From a virus, in the IMG/VR virus record IMGVR_UViG_3300031653_000001, positions 1-64,000 of that record: a stretch of 64,000 nt of DNA. One strand, given 5' to 3'. Each line of letters starts with the position of its first letter. Position 1 is the first letter of the stretch. Shown here in pieces: positions 32,502 through 41,791 of this stretch. The translations under genes were made by a program, and so were the position numbers. The notes under the pieces were generated by a model. It did no database searches and was not told the origin of the DNA. It saw only the letters and a program-made list of their open reading frames with translations.

Positions 32502-32834
32502 ATGCTGACTATTAATAATCAAGTTAAAAATAAACTGACCTTAAAACAAAAGGAAGCAAAAACATTAATCTTTACTTATAATGTAGATATAACGGAGGCT
32601 ATTTTTAGTTTAGTAGTTTTAAATAGAACAGGGGAGCAAATAATAACAAAAATAGATGATGATTTCGATAAGTCAGATAAGATTAATAAAATAGTAAAAG
32701 TATGTTTAGATAGCAGTGATTTAGATGTAGCAAAGGGTACTTATGACCTTGCGCTTAGAACTGTATGGGACGATGTAAGTTCTGTAGATATTTCAGATAC
32801 TATAAGATTAACAATAGAAGAAAGTTTGTTTTAA
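32502..32834 (+). CDS. BppU N-terminal-like baseplate protein
   Basis: A 110-residue protein. MLTINNQVKNKLTLKQKEAK, then DITEAIFSLVVLNRTGEQII and YDLALRTVWDDVSSVDISD follow the pattern of baseplate upper protein (BppU) N-terminal domains that hook receptor-binding proteins to the baseplate. Start at 32502 rather than 32481, which lies in the previous gene. Confidence 0.6.
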   Translation: MLTINNQVKNKLTLKQKEAKTLIFTYNVDITEAIFSLVVLNRTGEQIITKIDDDFDKSDKINKIVKVCLDSSDLDVAKGTYDLALRTVWDDVSSVDISDTIRLTIEESLF

Positions 32835-32906
32835 TGATAAATAATTGGCGATCAAGTGTTTATAAATAAGGTAGGATTAAGCTGGGAGAATTAACAAGAG
32901 AATAGT

Positions 32907-33221
32907 ATGAAAATTAACAGAAATTATTTAGGCGCAGAAACAACAGATATAATAATACCATATGCTTTTAGAGATTCAGTAGCAGATTTATCGGCATTAT
33001 CGGCAATAACAAGTCCTTTAGATGGAGAAATTCGATATGTAATATCTGAATCTAAAAATTATCAATATGATAAAAGTGTAGGTACTTGGGACATTATTAA
33101 TTTATCTGAATCTTCTGTAGAAAATGCTGTTACATCAGAACAAGATGGTGATTGGAAAAAAGTTTTAAAAATTTATTATAATCCAACAACAGGAAATATA
33201 AAAATATTATATGAGGAATAA
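32907..33221 (+). CDS. Hypothetical virion-region protein, 104 aa
   Basis: A 104-residue protein starting MKINRNYLGAETTDIIIPYA. The segment DGEIRYVISESKNYQYDKSV, followed by GTWDIINLSE, resembles the generic fibre-tip motif in which a query parameter is read out (R.V...., ..W..I). Small fibre-associated protein. Confidence 0.45.
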   Translation: MKINRNYLGAETTDIIIPYAFRDSVADLSALSAITSPLDGEIRYVISESKNYQYDKSVGTWDIINLSESSVENAVTSEQDGDWKKVLKIYYNPTTGNIKILYEE

Positions 33222-33249
33222 AAAATCTAGATAAAGGAGGTATAATTTT

Positions 33250-33612
33250 ATGGCTATAGCAAGTGTAGTTTTTGATCCTACTGATGGAAGTGTAGCAGAA
33301 TCTAAAGCTGATAGTGCAGGAGTTGTCGCTAGTACTGCTGACTCTAAAGCTGATAGCGCAGGTGTTATTGGCTCAACAGCAGATAGCAAAGCGGTTGTAG
33401 GCGAATCTAAAGCTGATAGCGCTGGTGATGCGGCAAGCACAGCAGATAGCAAAGCTGTTGTAGCAGATGATGTTGCTGATACTGCTTCTACTAATGTTGC
33501 GAGTGCTATTGGCTCCGAACCAGAGGCTGGTGGTTTTAAAGTAACAGATATTGATAGAAATTCAGATGGCGAAATTGTTATTGAATATGATGATTCAGCC
33601 ATTGATTCATAA
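33250..33612 (+). CDS. Alanine-heptad stalk protein, 120 aa
   Basis: SD AAAGGAGG before ATG 33250. Residues about 17-80 are perfect heptads beginning with Ala or Gly: ADSKADS, AGVVAST, ADSKADS, AGVIGST, ADSKAVV, GESKADS and so on. Such alanine heptads form thin parallel coiled-coil stalks. The C-terminus (VTDIDRNSDGEIVIEYDDSA) is a small beta cap. Probably a trimeric fibre shaft or linker. Confidence 0.65.
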   Translation: MAIASVVFDPTDGSVAESKADSAGVVASTADSKADSAGVIGSTADSKAVVGESKADSAGDAASTADSKAVVADDVADTASTNVASAIGSEPEAGGFKVTDIDRNSDGEIVIEYDDSAIDS

Positions 33613-33625
33613 AAGTTGAGGGAAA

Positions 33626-34666
33626 ATGAAAGTTTTGCATTTTGCAAATTGGGGAATTAGAAAATCTGGTTTGTATGAATGTACAAAAGACCAGATAAAA
33701 TATGAGAGAAAAAATGGGTTGGATTCTCAACTTGCTCTTTATGAGGTTGAATATCCACCCAAGTCTCTCTTAGATGATGGATGGTTAAAACCTGTTTCTT
33801 GGGATTGGGCTAAAAACGCCGATTTATTTGTTATTCATCGTGGTTTACCATTAAAAGTTAAAAATAAATATCCAAACAAAAAAACTTTAATGATAATACA
33901 TGGAACGGCAGAATTTTTAATTCTTGAGGAAATTATTTCTAAAGCAAATAATAGCTCTTTTAATACACATATCAATTTAATAAATAGTTATGATAATAGT
34001 GTATCTGTTAATAAACAAGACTACGCAATTTATAAAATTTATGATAGAGATAATAAATTATCATTTATTCATGATGCTGTTGATATATCCAAATTTACAA
34101 TAAAAGGATATAAATATCCTTATAAATATCACCCACAAATTTTATATTGTGATAGTTTGAGAGTTAATAAAAACCCATCTTCTATTATTTGGGCGATGAG
34201 TGAAATACATAAAAAAATACCTGACGCTAGATTAACTATTTTGGGATTAGATTTAGAGAGTATTTTAACTTGGAGAAATTTGATACTTAGGTCTGCAAAA
34301 AGAAGATTAAAAGGATTATTAGAGAATATTCAATTATTAACTAATGATGTTAGACCATATATGAGAGGAGCGGATATATTATTTAATGGTAATATGAGTG
34401 GTATACCGAGCAGGGTTGAAATGGAAGCAATGGCTTGTGGATGCCAAATTATTAGTTATAATGGGGGTTTTACTAGATTTCATCCTAAACCATTTGATAT
34501 AAAATCTATTGCAAAAGAGGTAGTAAAATGTTGGGATTATATTAAAAATAATAAAGACCAAGTTAGGCAAGAAGCAAGAAATTTTGCTTTAAAATATTTT
34601 AATATGGAGAAACAAGTAAAAAAAAGTTATTTGCCACTGTATAAAAAAATTTTGGGAGAAAAATAA
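33626..34666 (+). CDS. GT4-like glycosyltransferase inside the tail genes
   Basis: A 346-residue GT-B enzyme. MKVLHFANWGIRKSGLYECT opens the acceptor domain. LSFIHDAVDISKF marks the domain junction, and IPDARLTILGLDLESIL is the second domain. SGIPSRVEMEAMACGCQIIS is the E-x7-E-type nucleotide-sugar motif of GT4/GT1 enzymes. It is lodged between the stalk gene and a fibre gene (overlap TAATG), so it may modify these fibres. No copy of the 32-bp repeat follows it. Confidence 0.85.
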   Translation: MKVLHFANWGIRKSGLYECTKDQIKYERKNGLDSQLALYEVEYPPKSLLDDGWLKPVSWDWAKNADLFVIHRGLPLKVKNKYPNKKTLMIIHGTAEFLILEEIISKANNSSFNTHINLINSYDNSVSVNKQDYAIYKIYDRDNKLSFIHDAVDISKFTIKGYKYPYKYHPQILYCDSLRVNKNPSSIIWAMSEIHKKIPDARLTILGLDLESILTWRNLILRSAKRRLKGLLENIQLLTNDVRPYMRGADILFNGNMSGIPSRVEMEAMACGCQIISYNGGFTRFHPKPFDIKSIAKEVVKCWDYIKNNKDQVRQEARNFALKYFNMEKQVKKSYLPLYKKILGEK

Positions 34667-36219
34667 TGGGAATAGCAACACAAAAAATTCCGCCTTTAGA
34701 TTCAGATGATGACCAGATTGTAGACAAAGCAGAAAATGTAGATGATGGTGTTGGTAATAATGTTTCAGCAAAAGAAATTCTTAACAATATTTACAATACT
34801 GTTTTATTAGCTTTTAAATTGGCGGTGTTAAACGCTTTAACAATTTTTAATATGGTAAATGGTATTATGGACGAATTTGAAGATGAAAGTGGTGTAGATA
34901 CAGTAACATCTACAAATGAAGATTATGATAGTGCTAACGATTTATACAGTCCAGAACAAATATCAACTACAGAATTAGACTATTTTGAATATGCCGATAA
35001 TGCGACAGCACAAGCGGCTTATGTGAGTAGTGATGGTAAATCTACTTTGATTTCTCAACTTGATTCAAATCTTTATGGCAAAATAGGAGATGATTCTGGT
35101 ACAGAGTGGCGATATGCACAAAGTTTTACATTATCATCAGGAATAATTATTGAAGGTGTGAGTATTGAGTTTAATGTTAATCAAGGCACCCCTGAAGGTA
35201 ATGTAACATTTCGTATTGAAACCGACAATGGTGGAGTTCCTTCTGGAACGTTGGCAAATGCAAACTTAACTAAAACATTTACTCCTGTTGCAAGTTCTTG
35301 GAATGATGTTATGTTTTCTTCGGGGGGTTTCTTGAGTTCTGGTCTTTATTGGATTGTCGCTGTTTGTGATAATCAAGACAATGAACATTGGTCTTGGAGC
35401 GCTGATAGCACAAGCCTAGCTTATGCAGGGGGTAATATGGCTCGCTCTACTGATGGCGGATCTTCTTGGAACGTTCCATTAGATTGGGATATGGCCTTTA
35501 AGGTTTATGCATCTAATTTACAGTGCTATTCTGAATCAACCATTAAAGAACAAGGGTCTTATTCTTTGAAAGCAATAGCAAAACAAACAGATAGTTTAAA
35601 TGATACTCTTACAAGGACAGTAAGTCCGACAATAGATTTAAGCGGCAAAAATACTATAAAATTAAAAGTAAGAGCAAGCAGGACGGGAAGTAATTTTAAA
35701 ATAGGGATTCACGATTCAGGGGGCACAACTACAGAGCATACGGTAAACATTGCAAGTGCTGATACTTGGCAAGAGGATAGCTGGGATATTTCGGGAGTAG
35801 CAGATGCGAATAAGGATGCTATAGACCAAATTAAAATAACAATCCTAAATGCTGATGTTGACAATACAATTTATTTGGACAATATTCGTGTGGATGGAGA
35901 AACCCAGAATATGACGTTAGTATCAAGCGCACAAGAAGCAGAAAACCAACCTGACAACTGTAGAATAATTATTTTTGAAGAAGATACAGATTCAGCAACT
36001 TTAAATACAGATTTAAAGGCTTATTGTAGCCGAGACTCAGGAGCTAACTGGGTTCAGGCAACATTATCGGATAAAGGAGACTATACTACAGGCAAACGAA
36101 TATTGGTAGGAGAATCTGATGTGAGCAACCAAGCAGCAGATAAAACAATGAAGTATAAAATAGAAACATTAAATAATAAAGACTTAAAGTTACATTGCGT
36201 TGCGATTTTGTGGGATTAA
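34666..36219 (+). CDS. Large fibre/adhesion protein with beta-sandwich domains
   Basis: A 517-residue, low-lysine protein. N-terminal helical attachment part (ILNNIYNTVLLAFKLAVLNA). Residues about 125-285 form a galactose-binding-like sandwich (WRYAQSFTLSSGIIIEGVSI, GLYWIVAVCDN, DWDMAFKVYAS). A second carbohydrate-binding-like domain follows (GSYSLKAIAKQTDSLNDTLT, LDNIRVDG). A C-terminal beta domain ends HCVAILWD. Likely a receptor-binding or adhesion fibre. Confidence 0.65.
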   Translation: MGIATQKIPPLDSDDDQIVDKAENVDDGVGNNVSAKEILNNIYNTVLLAFKLAVLNALTIFNMVNGIMDEFEDESGVDTVTSTNEDYDSANDLYSPEQISTTELDYFEYADNATAQAAYVSSDGKSTLISQLDSNLYGKIGDDSGTEWRYAQSFTLSSGIIIEGVSIEFNVNQGTPEGNVTFRIETDNGGVPSGTLANANLTKTFTPVASSWNDVMFSSGGFLSSGLYWIVAVCDNQDNEHWSWSADSTSLAYAGGNMARSTDGGSSWNVPLDWDMAFKVYASNLQCYSESTIKEQGSYSLKAIAKQTDSLNDTLTRTVSPTIDLSGKNTIKLKVRASRTGSNFKIGIHDSGGTTTEHTVNIASADTWQEDSWDISGVADANKDAIDQIKITILNADVDNTIYLDNIRVDGETQNMTLVSSAQEAENQPDNCRIIIFEEDTDSATLNTDLKAYCSRDSGANWVQATLSDKGDYTTGKRILVGESDVSNQAADKTMKYKIETLNNKDLKLHCVAILWD

Positions 36220-36239
36220 AAAATTAAGGAGTTTTGCGA

Positions 36240-36395
36240 ATGATAAAATTTTTAAAAACAATAGATGAAACAAAAAAAGACCCAAAAATAATTTTAAAAA
36301 GGTTGATTGTATTATTAAAACAAAAAAAATTAATTACAGATGAAGAAATTAGTTTTTTAAAAGGCGAAATAAATTTAGAAGAATTGAAAAAATAA
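36240..36395 (+). CDS. Small basic helical protein, 51 aa
   Basis: SD AAGGAG (36226-36231), eight bases before ATG 36240. A 51-residue lysine-rich helical product (IDETKKDPKIILKRLIVLLK), ending EISFLKGEINLEELKK. Three bases separate it from the next small gene. Probably a small assembly factor. No family known. Confidence 0.5.
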   Translation: MIKFLKTIDETKKDPKIILKRLIVLLKQKKLITDEEISFLKGEINLEELKK

Positions 36396-36398
36396 CTG

Positions 36399-36560
36399 AT
36401 GAAGAATAATAATATTATTGAGGAATTAGATTCTGTAATAAAGAAATTGGAAAGAAAAAAGAATAAGCCAAAATTATTAGTACGAATTATCAATGATTTA
36501 CAAATAGATGCTTATAATTTGGAAAAATATTTTGAGATTGAGAGGAACAAGAAAAAATGA
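36399..36560 (+). CDS. Small basic helical protein, 53 aa
   Basis: A 53-residue product (IIEELDSVIKKLERKKNKPK) whose stop overlaps the next ATG as ATGA. The tight spacing with both neighbours supports it. Like its neighbour it is highly charged and helical. Unknown role. Confidence 0.5.
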   Translation: MKNNNIIEELDSVIKKLERKKNKPKLLVRIINDLQIDAYNLEKYFEIERNKKK

Positions 36561-39019
36561 GTTATACTATTGATTTATGTACTGGTGGAACCGCTACAGC
36601 AAGTAGTACTTATAGTTCATATTATCCAAGCAAAGCATTTGACGATGATATAAATACTTTTTGGTCTAGCAACGGCATGCCTTGTTGGATAAAATATGAT
36701 TTTGGTTCAGGCAACGAAAAAATAATAAATAAATATACTTTACAGGTCATTTATGCGTGGGGCTCATCAGATTCACCACCAGAAGATTTCAAATTTCAGG
36801 GGTCGAATAATGATAGTGATTGGACTGATTTAGATATTGTTACAGGAGAGACTGGTTGGTCTGATGGTGAAATAAGAGAATTTACAAATTTTTCAGAAGG
36901 AGATAATGCAACAAGTTACAGGTACTATCGTATTTATATAAGCAAAACTCAAGGTAATTCTTCTTACTGTGCATTAAAAGAAATAGAGATGATGGCTTTT
37001 GGTCTAACAGTAGATACTACAGCAACAACAGATATAAGTCAAAGTTCTGCAATATTAAATGGTAATATAACAGATATAGGTAGCGAAAACGCTGATGAAC
37101 GAGGATTCGTTTATGATACAACATCTCATGGAGACCCAGGGGATGTAGCACCAGCAAGCTCTGATTATGCAAGTAATGTAAAAGAAACGGGAGATTACGG
37201 AACTGGAGTGTTTAATCTCTCTGCAACTGATTTAGATTCTGAGCAAACTTATTATGCTCGTGCATACGCCCATAATTCTGGGGGGTATTCTTATGGTGAT
37301 GAAGTTTCTTTTAATACTTTAGAACCATATTCGTTCGGTCTTGGGTGGTTGGTTAAAAAAATATATTCTTTTGGTTTCGAATGGTTAGTTAAAAAAATAC
37401 AAAGTAGTTCCTTTGGTTTTTCTTGGGTTGTATCTGGTTCACAAAGACGATATAATCTTTTAACATACCCATTATTTTTAAAAACGCCAACAGTTAGTAG
37501 TTTTACATTTTCGGCCTCTGTAACAGGAACATTAGATAGCTTGGCTGTTGATTTTAGCAATACTGGTAGTTCAGGGAGTACAATTATAAAAATATATTTA
37601 GCAGATATATTAGAATATACATATACTGTAACAGCTAATAATTTGGCGAAAAATGAAACTATCACTCTCAGTGATAACAATATCTCTCTGGGTGATAAGA
37701 TTAGGGTAGAAATAGAATCTGTAGCAACAGGAATAGGCACATTACATATTGCGGTTCAAGAAAAAACTTTTACAGAACGATTAAAAATAATAAAAAAATG
37801 CAATGTTTTTAATGATACTGAATATGAAGATGAGATATTTTATGGAGACGCAAGTGAGTGGAGGTTGTATATAAATCAGCCACTATATTCTATTGTAAAA
37901 GTGTATGCCAAATCAGGAACAGATATATTTTATCTCTCGGCTTTTTTAGACTATGGCGATATAAAAACTAATTATATATCTATTACACCAGATACTATTA
38001 CTAATTATGATGAGTTAATTATAACATCAGAAACAGTAATAGATAAAAAAATTAAAGAAATTGTTATACCTTTAAGGTTTTATGAAAAAAAAGTAGATTA
38101 TCCAGATTATGTCTATTCAAGTTTTACAATGGATGTTTATTTATCGGCGATAAAACTTTATTATAGCTGGGATAATATAACTTGGTATAGCACAGATATA
38201 GATAGAAGTAAAATAACAATATCTAATTTACCAACAACATCTGGGACATATACTTTTTATACTAGGTATTTTTATGATTTAGAAGGTAAGAAAGTTATAT
38301 CTGATACTAAAACTATAATCTATAATCCAGATCCTATAGATGTATATATAGACCAGAATATAGTAAATTATAGTGATTCTATACCACCAGCCAAAGTAGA
38401 AATATATGCAGATGATGTTTTAGAAAAACAGGTTGATATTCCCTGTACTATAAGTGGGTTTGGTAGTTATAGTTTTGACAGTTCTTCGCAAATTATAACA
38501 TTAGAAGCTGGTGATTTTTATGAAAAAGAAACTAAATATACTTTTGCACAACAAACATTTACTATAACCGACACTCCAACATTTGAAAGTCCATTGATAT
38601 ATTATGTGATAGGATTTAATACTACAACAAAATTATTGGAATTGAAGAAAATTACTTATGAGTCATTAGATTTAACATTTGAAGATTTGACAACAGCATT
38701 TTTTGTACCAATATGGCAATTTCAATTCAATGCTTATTTTTCTGGGGATGATTTTGTTACAGGAGGTATTTTTGAAATAATGGATGCTGAAAAAATATTT
38801 TATCCTGTAAAGTTACCAATAATATATGGAGAATCAAGCACAAAATATAGAGTATATGATGTATTGGGGCGATATAGAGATATAGAGTTTAATAACACAC
38901 CAACAAAAGATGATTATCTTTATTATTTGGTAGTAACAGATAGTGAAAGTAATGAATTAAAACAAGGTGAAATTACGCAAGAAACAACATTAACATTTAC
39001 TGTGGAGGAATTAGAATGA
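36557..39019 (+). CDS. F5/8 type C-domain tail protein
   Basis: An 820-residue structural protein. Residues 1-150 are a discoidin (F5/8 type C) carbohydrate-binding domain: GGTATASSTYSSYYPSKAFD, WIKYDFGSG, EDFKFQGSNNDSDWTDLDI and YRYYRIYISK. Residues about 155-255 are fibronectin-III-like (SAILNGNITDIGSENADERG, QTYYARAYAHNSGG). A long beta-rich baseplate-like region follows. Probably attaches near the tail tip and touches the host surface. Confidence 0.75.
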   Translation: MSYTIDLCTGGTATASSTYSSYYPSKAFDDDINTFWSSNGMPCWIKYDFGSGNEKIINKYTLQVIYAWGSSDSPPEDFKFQGSNNDSDWTDLDIVTGETGWSDGEIREFTNFSEGDNATSYRYYRIYISKTQGNSSYCALKEIEMMAFGLTVDTTATTDISQSSAILNGNITDIGSENADERGFVYDTTSHGDPGDVAPASSDYASNVKETGDYGTGVFNLSATDLDSEQTYYARAYAHNSGGYSYGDEVSFNTLEPYSFGLGWLVKKIYSFGFEWLVKKIQSSSFGFSWVVSGSQRRYNLLTYPLFLKTPTVSSFTFSASVTGTLDSLAVDFSNTGSSGSTIIKIYLADILEYTYTVTANNLAKNETITLSDNNISLGDKIRVEIESVATGIGTLHIAVQEKTFTERLKIIKKCNVFNDTEYEDEIFYGDASEWRLYINQPLYSIVKVYAKSGTDIFYLSAFLDYGDIKTNYISITPDTITNYDELIITSETVIDKKIKEIVIPLRFYEKKVDYPDYVYSSFTMDVYLSAIKLYYSWDNITWYSTDIDRSKITISNLPTTSGTYTFYTRYFYDLEGKKVISDTKTIIYNPDPIDVYIDQNIVNYSDSIPPAKVEIYADDVLEKQVDIPCTISGFGSYSFDSSSQIITLEAGDFYEKETKYTFAQQTFTITDTPTFESPLIYYVIGFNTTTKLLELKKITYESLDLTFEDLTTAFFVPIWQFQFNAYFSGDDFVTGGIFEIMDAEKIFYPVKLPIIYGESSTKYRVYDVLGRYRDIEFNNTPTKDDYLYYLVVTDSESNELKQGEITQETTLTFTVEELE

Positions 39020-41787
39020 GTGATATAATTGATGGTGGAGTATCAAAAGTTAATTGTAAATTTAGAGATGATGGAGTTATTGAGATAGATTTACCAATAG
39101 TAGGATCTAAAATTACAAAAAAAACAAGAATCGGAAACCCATCTGGAGCTAGTGTGACATTTGATGTTGGTACTCTAAGCCCTGAATTAACCAAAGGGTC
39201 AGAACATGGTAGAAACACAAACTCTAATGTTTCTATAACTGGTTTTAATGGAGGAGATGATATAAGAATATATCACTGTTTATATGAAGGATGGGGCGAT
39301 TATAGTCTTACTGGATGGGATAAACTACGTTGGTGGAGTACCTTTGGAGCATACGATGTTTTTGGTATTTTATCATATGACGCCGAAAATCATAAAGGAA
39401 GCGGGATTGTAATTGAAAGTTCAAACCCTGATAACCAACCATTTTTAGAAAACTCTCCAACAAAAAATATGATGACAGAACGAACAGACTCCATATTAAT
39501 AAACTGGACTGAAACATTAAAACCAATAACAGACCCAACAAGTCCTAATTATTTAGACTCAACCAAATATAGAATAAACGCATATGATGGGGCTGTAGAT
39601 CCAGTACTTTGGAAACTTATGGATAAAACAAAAAAGGAATCTATTATAGACAATAGTGTTGGTGATATTGTAGCCGATATAGAACACTCATACTTTGTTG
39701 GTGAGGATAATACAAATAGTTCTCTTTTGGATGGGAAAAAAATAGCCGGTTCTTATAGAGTTGATGGTGACGGGAACGCTATTATAAACAGCAATGATTC
39801 TTATACTATACTGGCAACCAAAGATGGACAGAATTGTTATTACGTTACTTTTCATCCATACATTAAACTATTTTTAACTGATTGGTCTGAAATTACTCTT
39901 ACCGATTGGAAAGAAGATCAGGTAGCCGCAGTAGGTACTGAAGATAACAATATAACAAATGACAATATTGATGATGCGGATAAAAAAGACGCAACCGATA
40001 ATGCGGAAAGCAACACAGTTACTACTACGATTGGTTCAATAGGAGGGATTCGCAGAACACATACTCATTACAACGATTATAAAACTTCTTTTGATGTAAC
40101 ATATTTATCGTCTGGTGATTATAATAATTTTGTTAGTGCGGGGGGTGGAATAATATCAGATAGTATTGTCCATGCCAATGATAAAGCATTGTTTATAACT
40201 TCTATAGATTTAAATATTTCTGGCAATACAATGACTGTTGTTCAATTAGAAAAATTCGATAATACATTAAAATTAACAGTAGGAGAAAAGATATTTGGAT
40301 ATATAATAAATAATGATGGAGATGTTCAGCCAGAATTTACTGGTTATGTTGTTAGTTTTACAAGAAGATTGGGAGCAAGAGGACAAGAAATAGTATATAA
40401 GTGTAAGGATTGGAAATATTATTTTAATCAATTATATACTCCAATGATATATAGAAAAAAAGACACTATAAGAAATATAGTAAATGATTTATTAATAAAA
40501 TCGGGAGTAACCAATTTTACTAATTCTTTACCAAATTTAACAGTTACAGTAGAATACCAAGCAGAATCTATAATGACAGTATTAGATTGGGCTTGTACTA
40601 TAGCTGGAGATTATTGGTTTTGGATTGATGTAAATGGCAAATTACATATAGACCAAATAGATGGGAGTGTTAATTCATTTAGAGTACCAAGCGTAGCAGA
40701 AGCAGTTGGCACAAATAAAGTTTTGAATTTTGATAGTCTTACAGATTTATCTAATAGTAGATCGAGGATAGTAGTTAGTGGAGGAAGTGGAAGCAAAATT
40801 TATGAACAAATGATTTCTACCAGATATAAAGCATCTACTCATTATAATAGTATCCAAGAAGCTATAGACGCAGGAGCAAGTGGAGAAATAGGAATTTTTA
40901 AGTCAGCCGGGGATGTTACAGAAACTAAAACTTATTTGGTTGATGATGGTAATTTTTCTGGTGGAGAATTTGGTACTTACCACCATAGCGGTGATAATTA
41001 TGTTTGGTATAAAGATGGGAAAGGAAAAGTTAAAGTTGGCGATGAGTATGTTGAAAAAGATAAATACTATCATAAAAGAACAGATTGGACACAACCAACT
41101 TACGATCACTATTATATTTATAGAAAGAAAAATGTAGAGTTCTATTCAGAAATGATAGCAGAGGGCAGACAAGCTTGGGCTGATCATTATTATTGTAGTC
41201 CTACAAGTCCTACAGGTCGTGGGAATTGGAAAGGGGAAGGAGGAGTAAGTATACAAAATGATACAATTAGAGGAGACTCTGTTGTATATGCCCATAGAGA
41301 CAGTTGTATAATGGATATGTATTTCGCAGAAAAGAGACAAGATGAAGATTTAACAGTATATATTGACACTGGCCAGGCAGGAGGGACATATTTATACAAA
41401 AATGCAAGTTTTAGATTTGTTAAAGGATTTGGAAGTATTGTTGACGATACTCCATTGATGAAAGCTATTGCGGCCAATCTAGCTAATTATTTTAAACCTG
41501 TTTATGGAGGTACATTAACATTAGCAGGACTAAGAACAGAATTAGAGTTGGGACAAAAAATTTCTTTAACAAATACTGATTTACCCGCCACAGAAGCGCA
41601 AAATTTAAAAATATTCGGTATAAGTTTTGATATAGCAACCAAAACAACACAAGTAAGATTATCCTCTCGTACAAATTCCACTGGGACTTCTATTGATCCA
41701 GAAATTATAAAGAATAATATGGATTATTATCGCAGAGCTCTGGCAGATAATAATAGTTTTATAATAAGGACTACACTAAAATATTAA
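39016..41787 (+). CDS. Baseplate hub-like / tail-associated protein
   Basis: A 923-residue protein. Residues about 415-620 resemble hub (gp27/Tal-type) proteins: SFTRRLGARGQEIVYKCKDW, KKDTIRNIVNDLLIKSG, LDWACTIAGDYWFWIDVNGK, then LHIDQIDGSVNSF and SRSRIVVSGG. The C-terminal part with LELGQKISLTNTDLPA matches the later hub domain. Large insertions rich in Tyr, Lys and His (about 640-800) are unusual. Upstream N-terminal beta domains may be adhesive. Confidence 0.65.
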   Translation: MSDIIDGGVSKVNCKFRDDGVIEIDLPIVGSKITKKTRIGNPSGASVTFDVGTLSPELTKGSEHGRNTNSNVSITGFNGGDDIRIYHCLYEGWGDYSLTGWDKLRWWSTFGAYDVFGILSYDAENHKGSGIVIESSNPDNQPFLENSPTKNMMTERTDSILINWTETLKPITDPTSPNYLDSTKYRINAYDGAVDPVLWKLMDKTKKESIIDNSVGDIVADIEHSYFVGEDNTNSSLLDGKKIAGSYRVDGDGNAIINSNDSYTILATKDGQNCYYVTFHPYIKLFLTDWSEITLTDWKEDQVAAVGTEDNNITNDNIDDADKKDATDNAESNTVTTTIGSIGGIRRTHTHYNDYKTSFDVTYLSSGDYNNFVSAGGGIISDSIVHANDKALFITSIDLNISGNTMTVVQLEKFDNTLKLTVGEKIFGYIINNDGDVQPEFTGYVVSFTRRLGARGQEIVYKCKDWKYYFNQLYTPMIYRKKDTIRNIVNDLLIKSGVTNFTNSLPNLTVTVEYQAESIMTVLDWACTIAGDYWFWIDVNGKLHIDQIDGSVNSFRVPSVAEAVGTNKVLNFDSLTDLSNSRSRIVVSGGSGSKIYEQMISTRYKASTHYNSIQEAIDAGASGEIGIFKSAGDVTETKTYLVDDGNFSGGEFGTYHHSGDNYVWYKDGKGKVKVGDEYVEKDKYYHKRTDWTQPTYDHYYIYRKKNVEFYSEMIAEGRQAWADHYYCSPTSPTGRGNWKGEGGVSIQNDTIRGDSVVYAHRDSCIMDMYFAEKRQDEDLTVYIDTGQAGGTYLYKNASFRFVKGFGSIVDDTPLMKAIAANLANYFKPVYGGTLTLAGLRTELELGQKISLTNTDLPATEAQNLKIFGISFDIATKTTQVRLSSRTNSTGTSIDPEIIKNNMDYYRRALADNNSFIIRTTLKY

Positions 41788-41791
41788 TATT

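Noticed and set aside
36224-36493. Antisense 89-residue ORF
   Set aside because: It overlaps two coupled plus-strand small genes with SD and ATGA signals.
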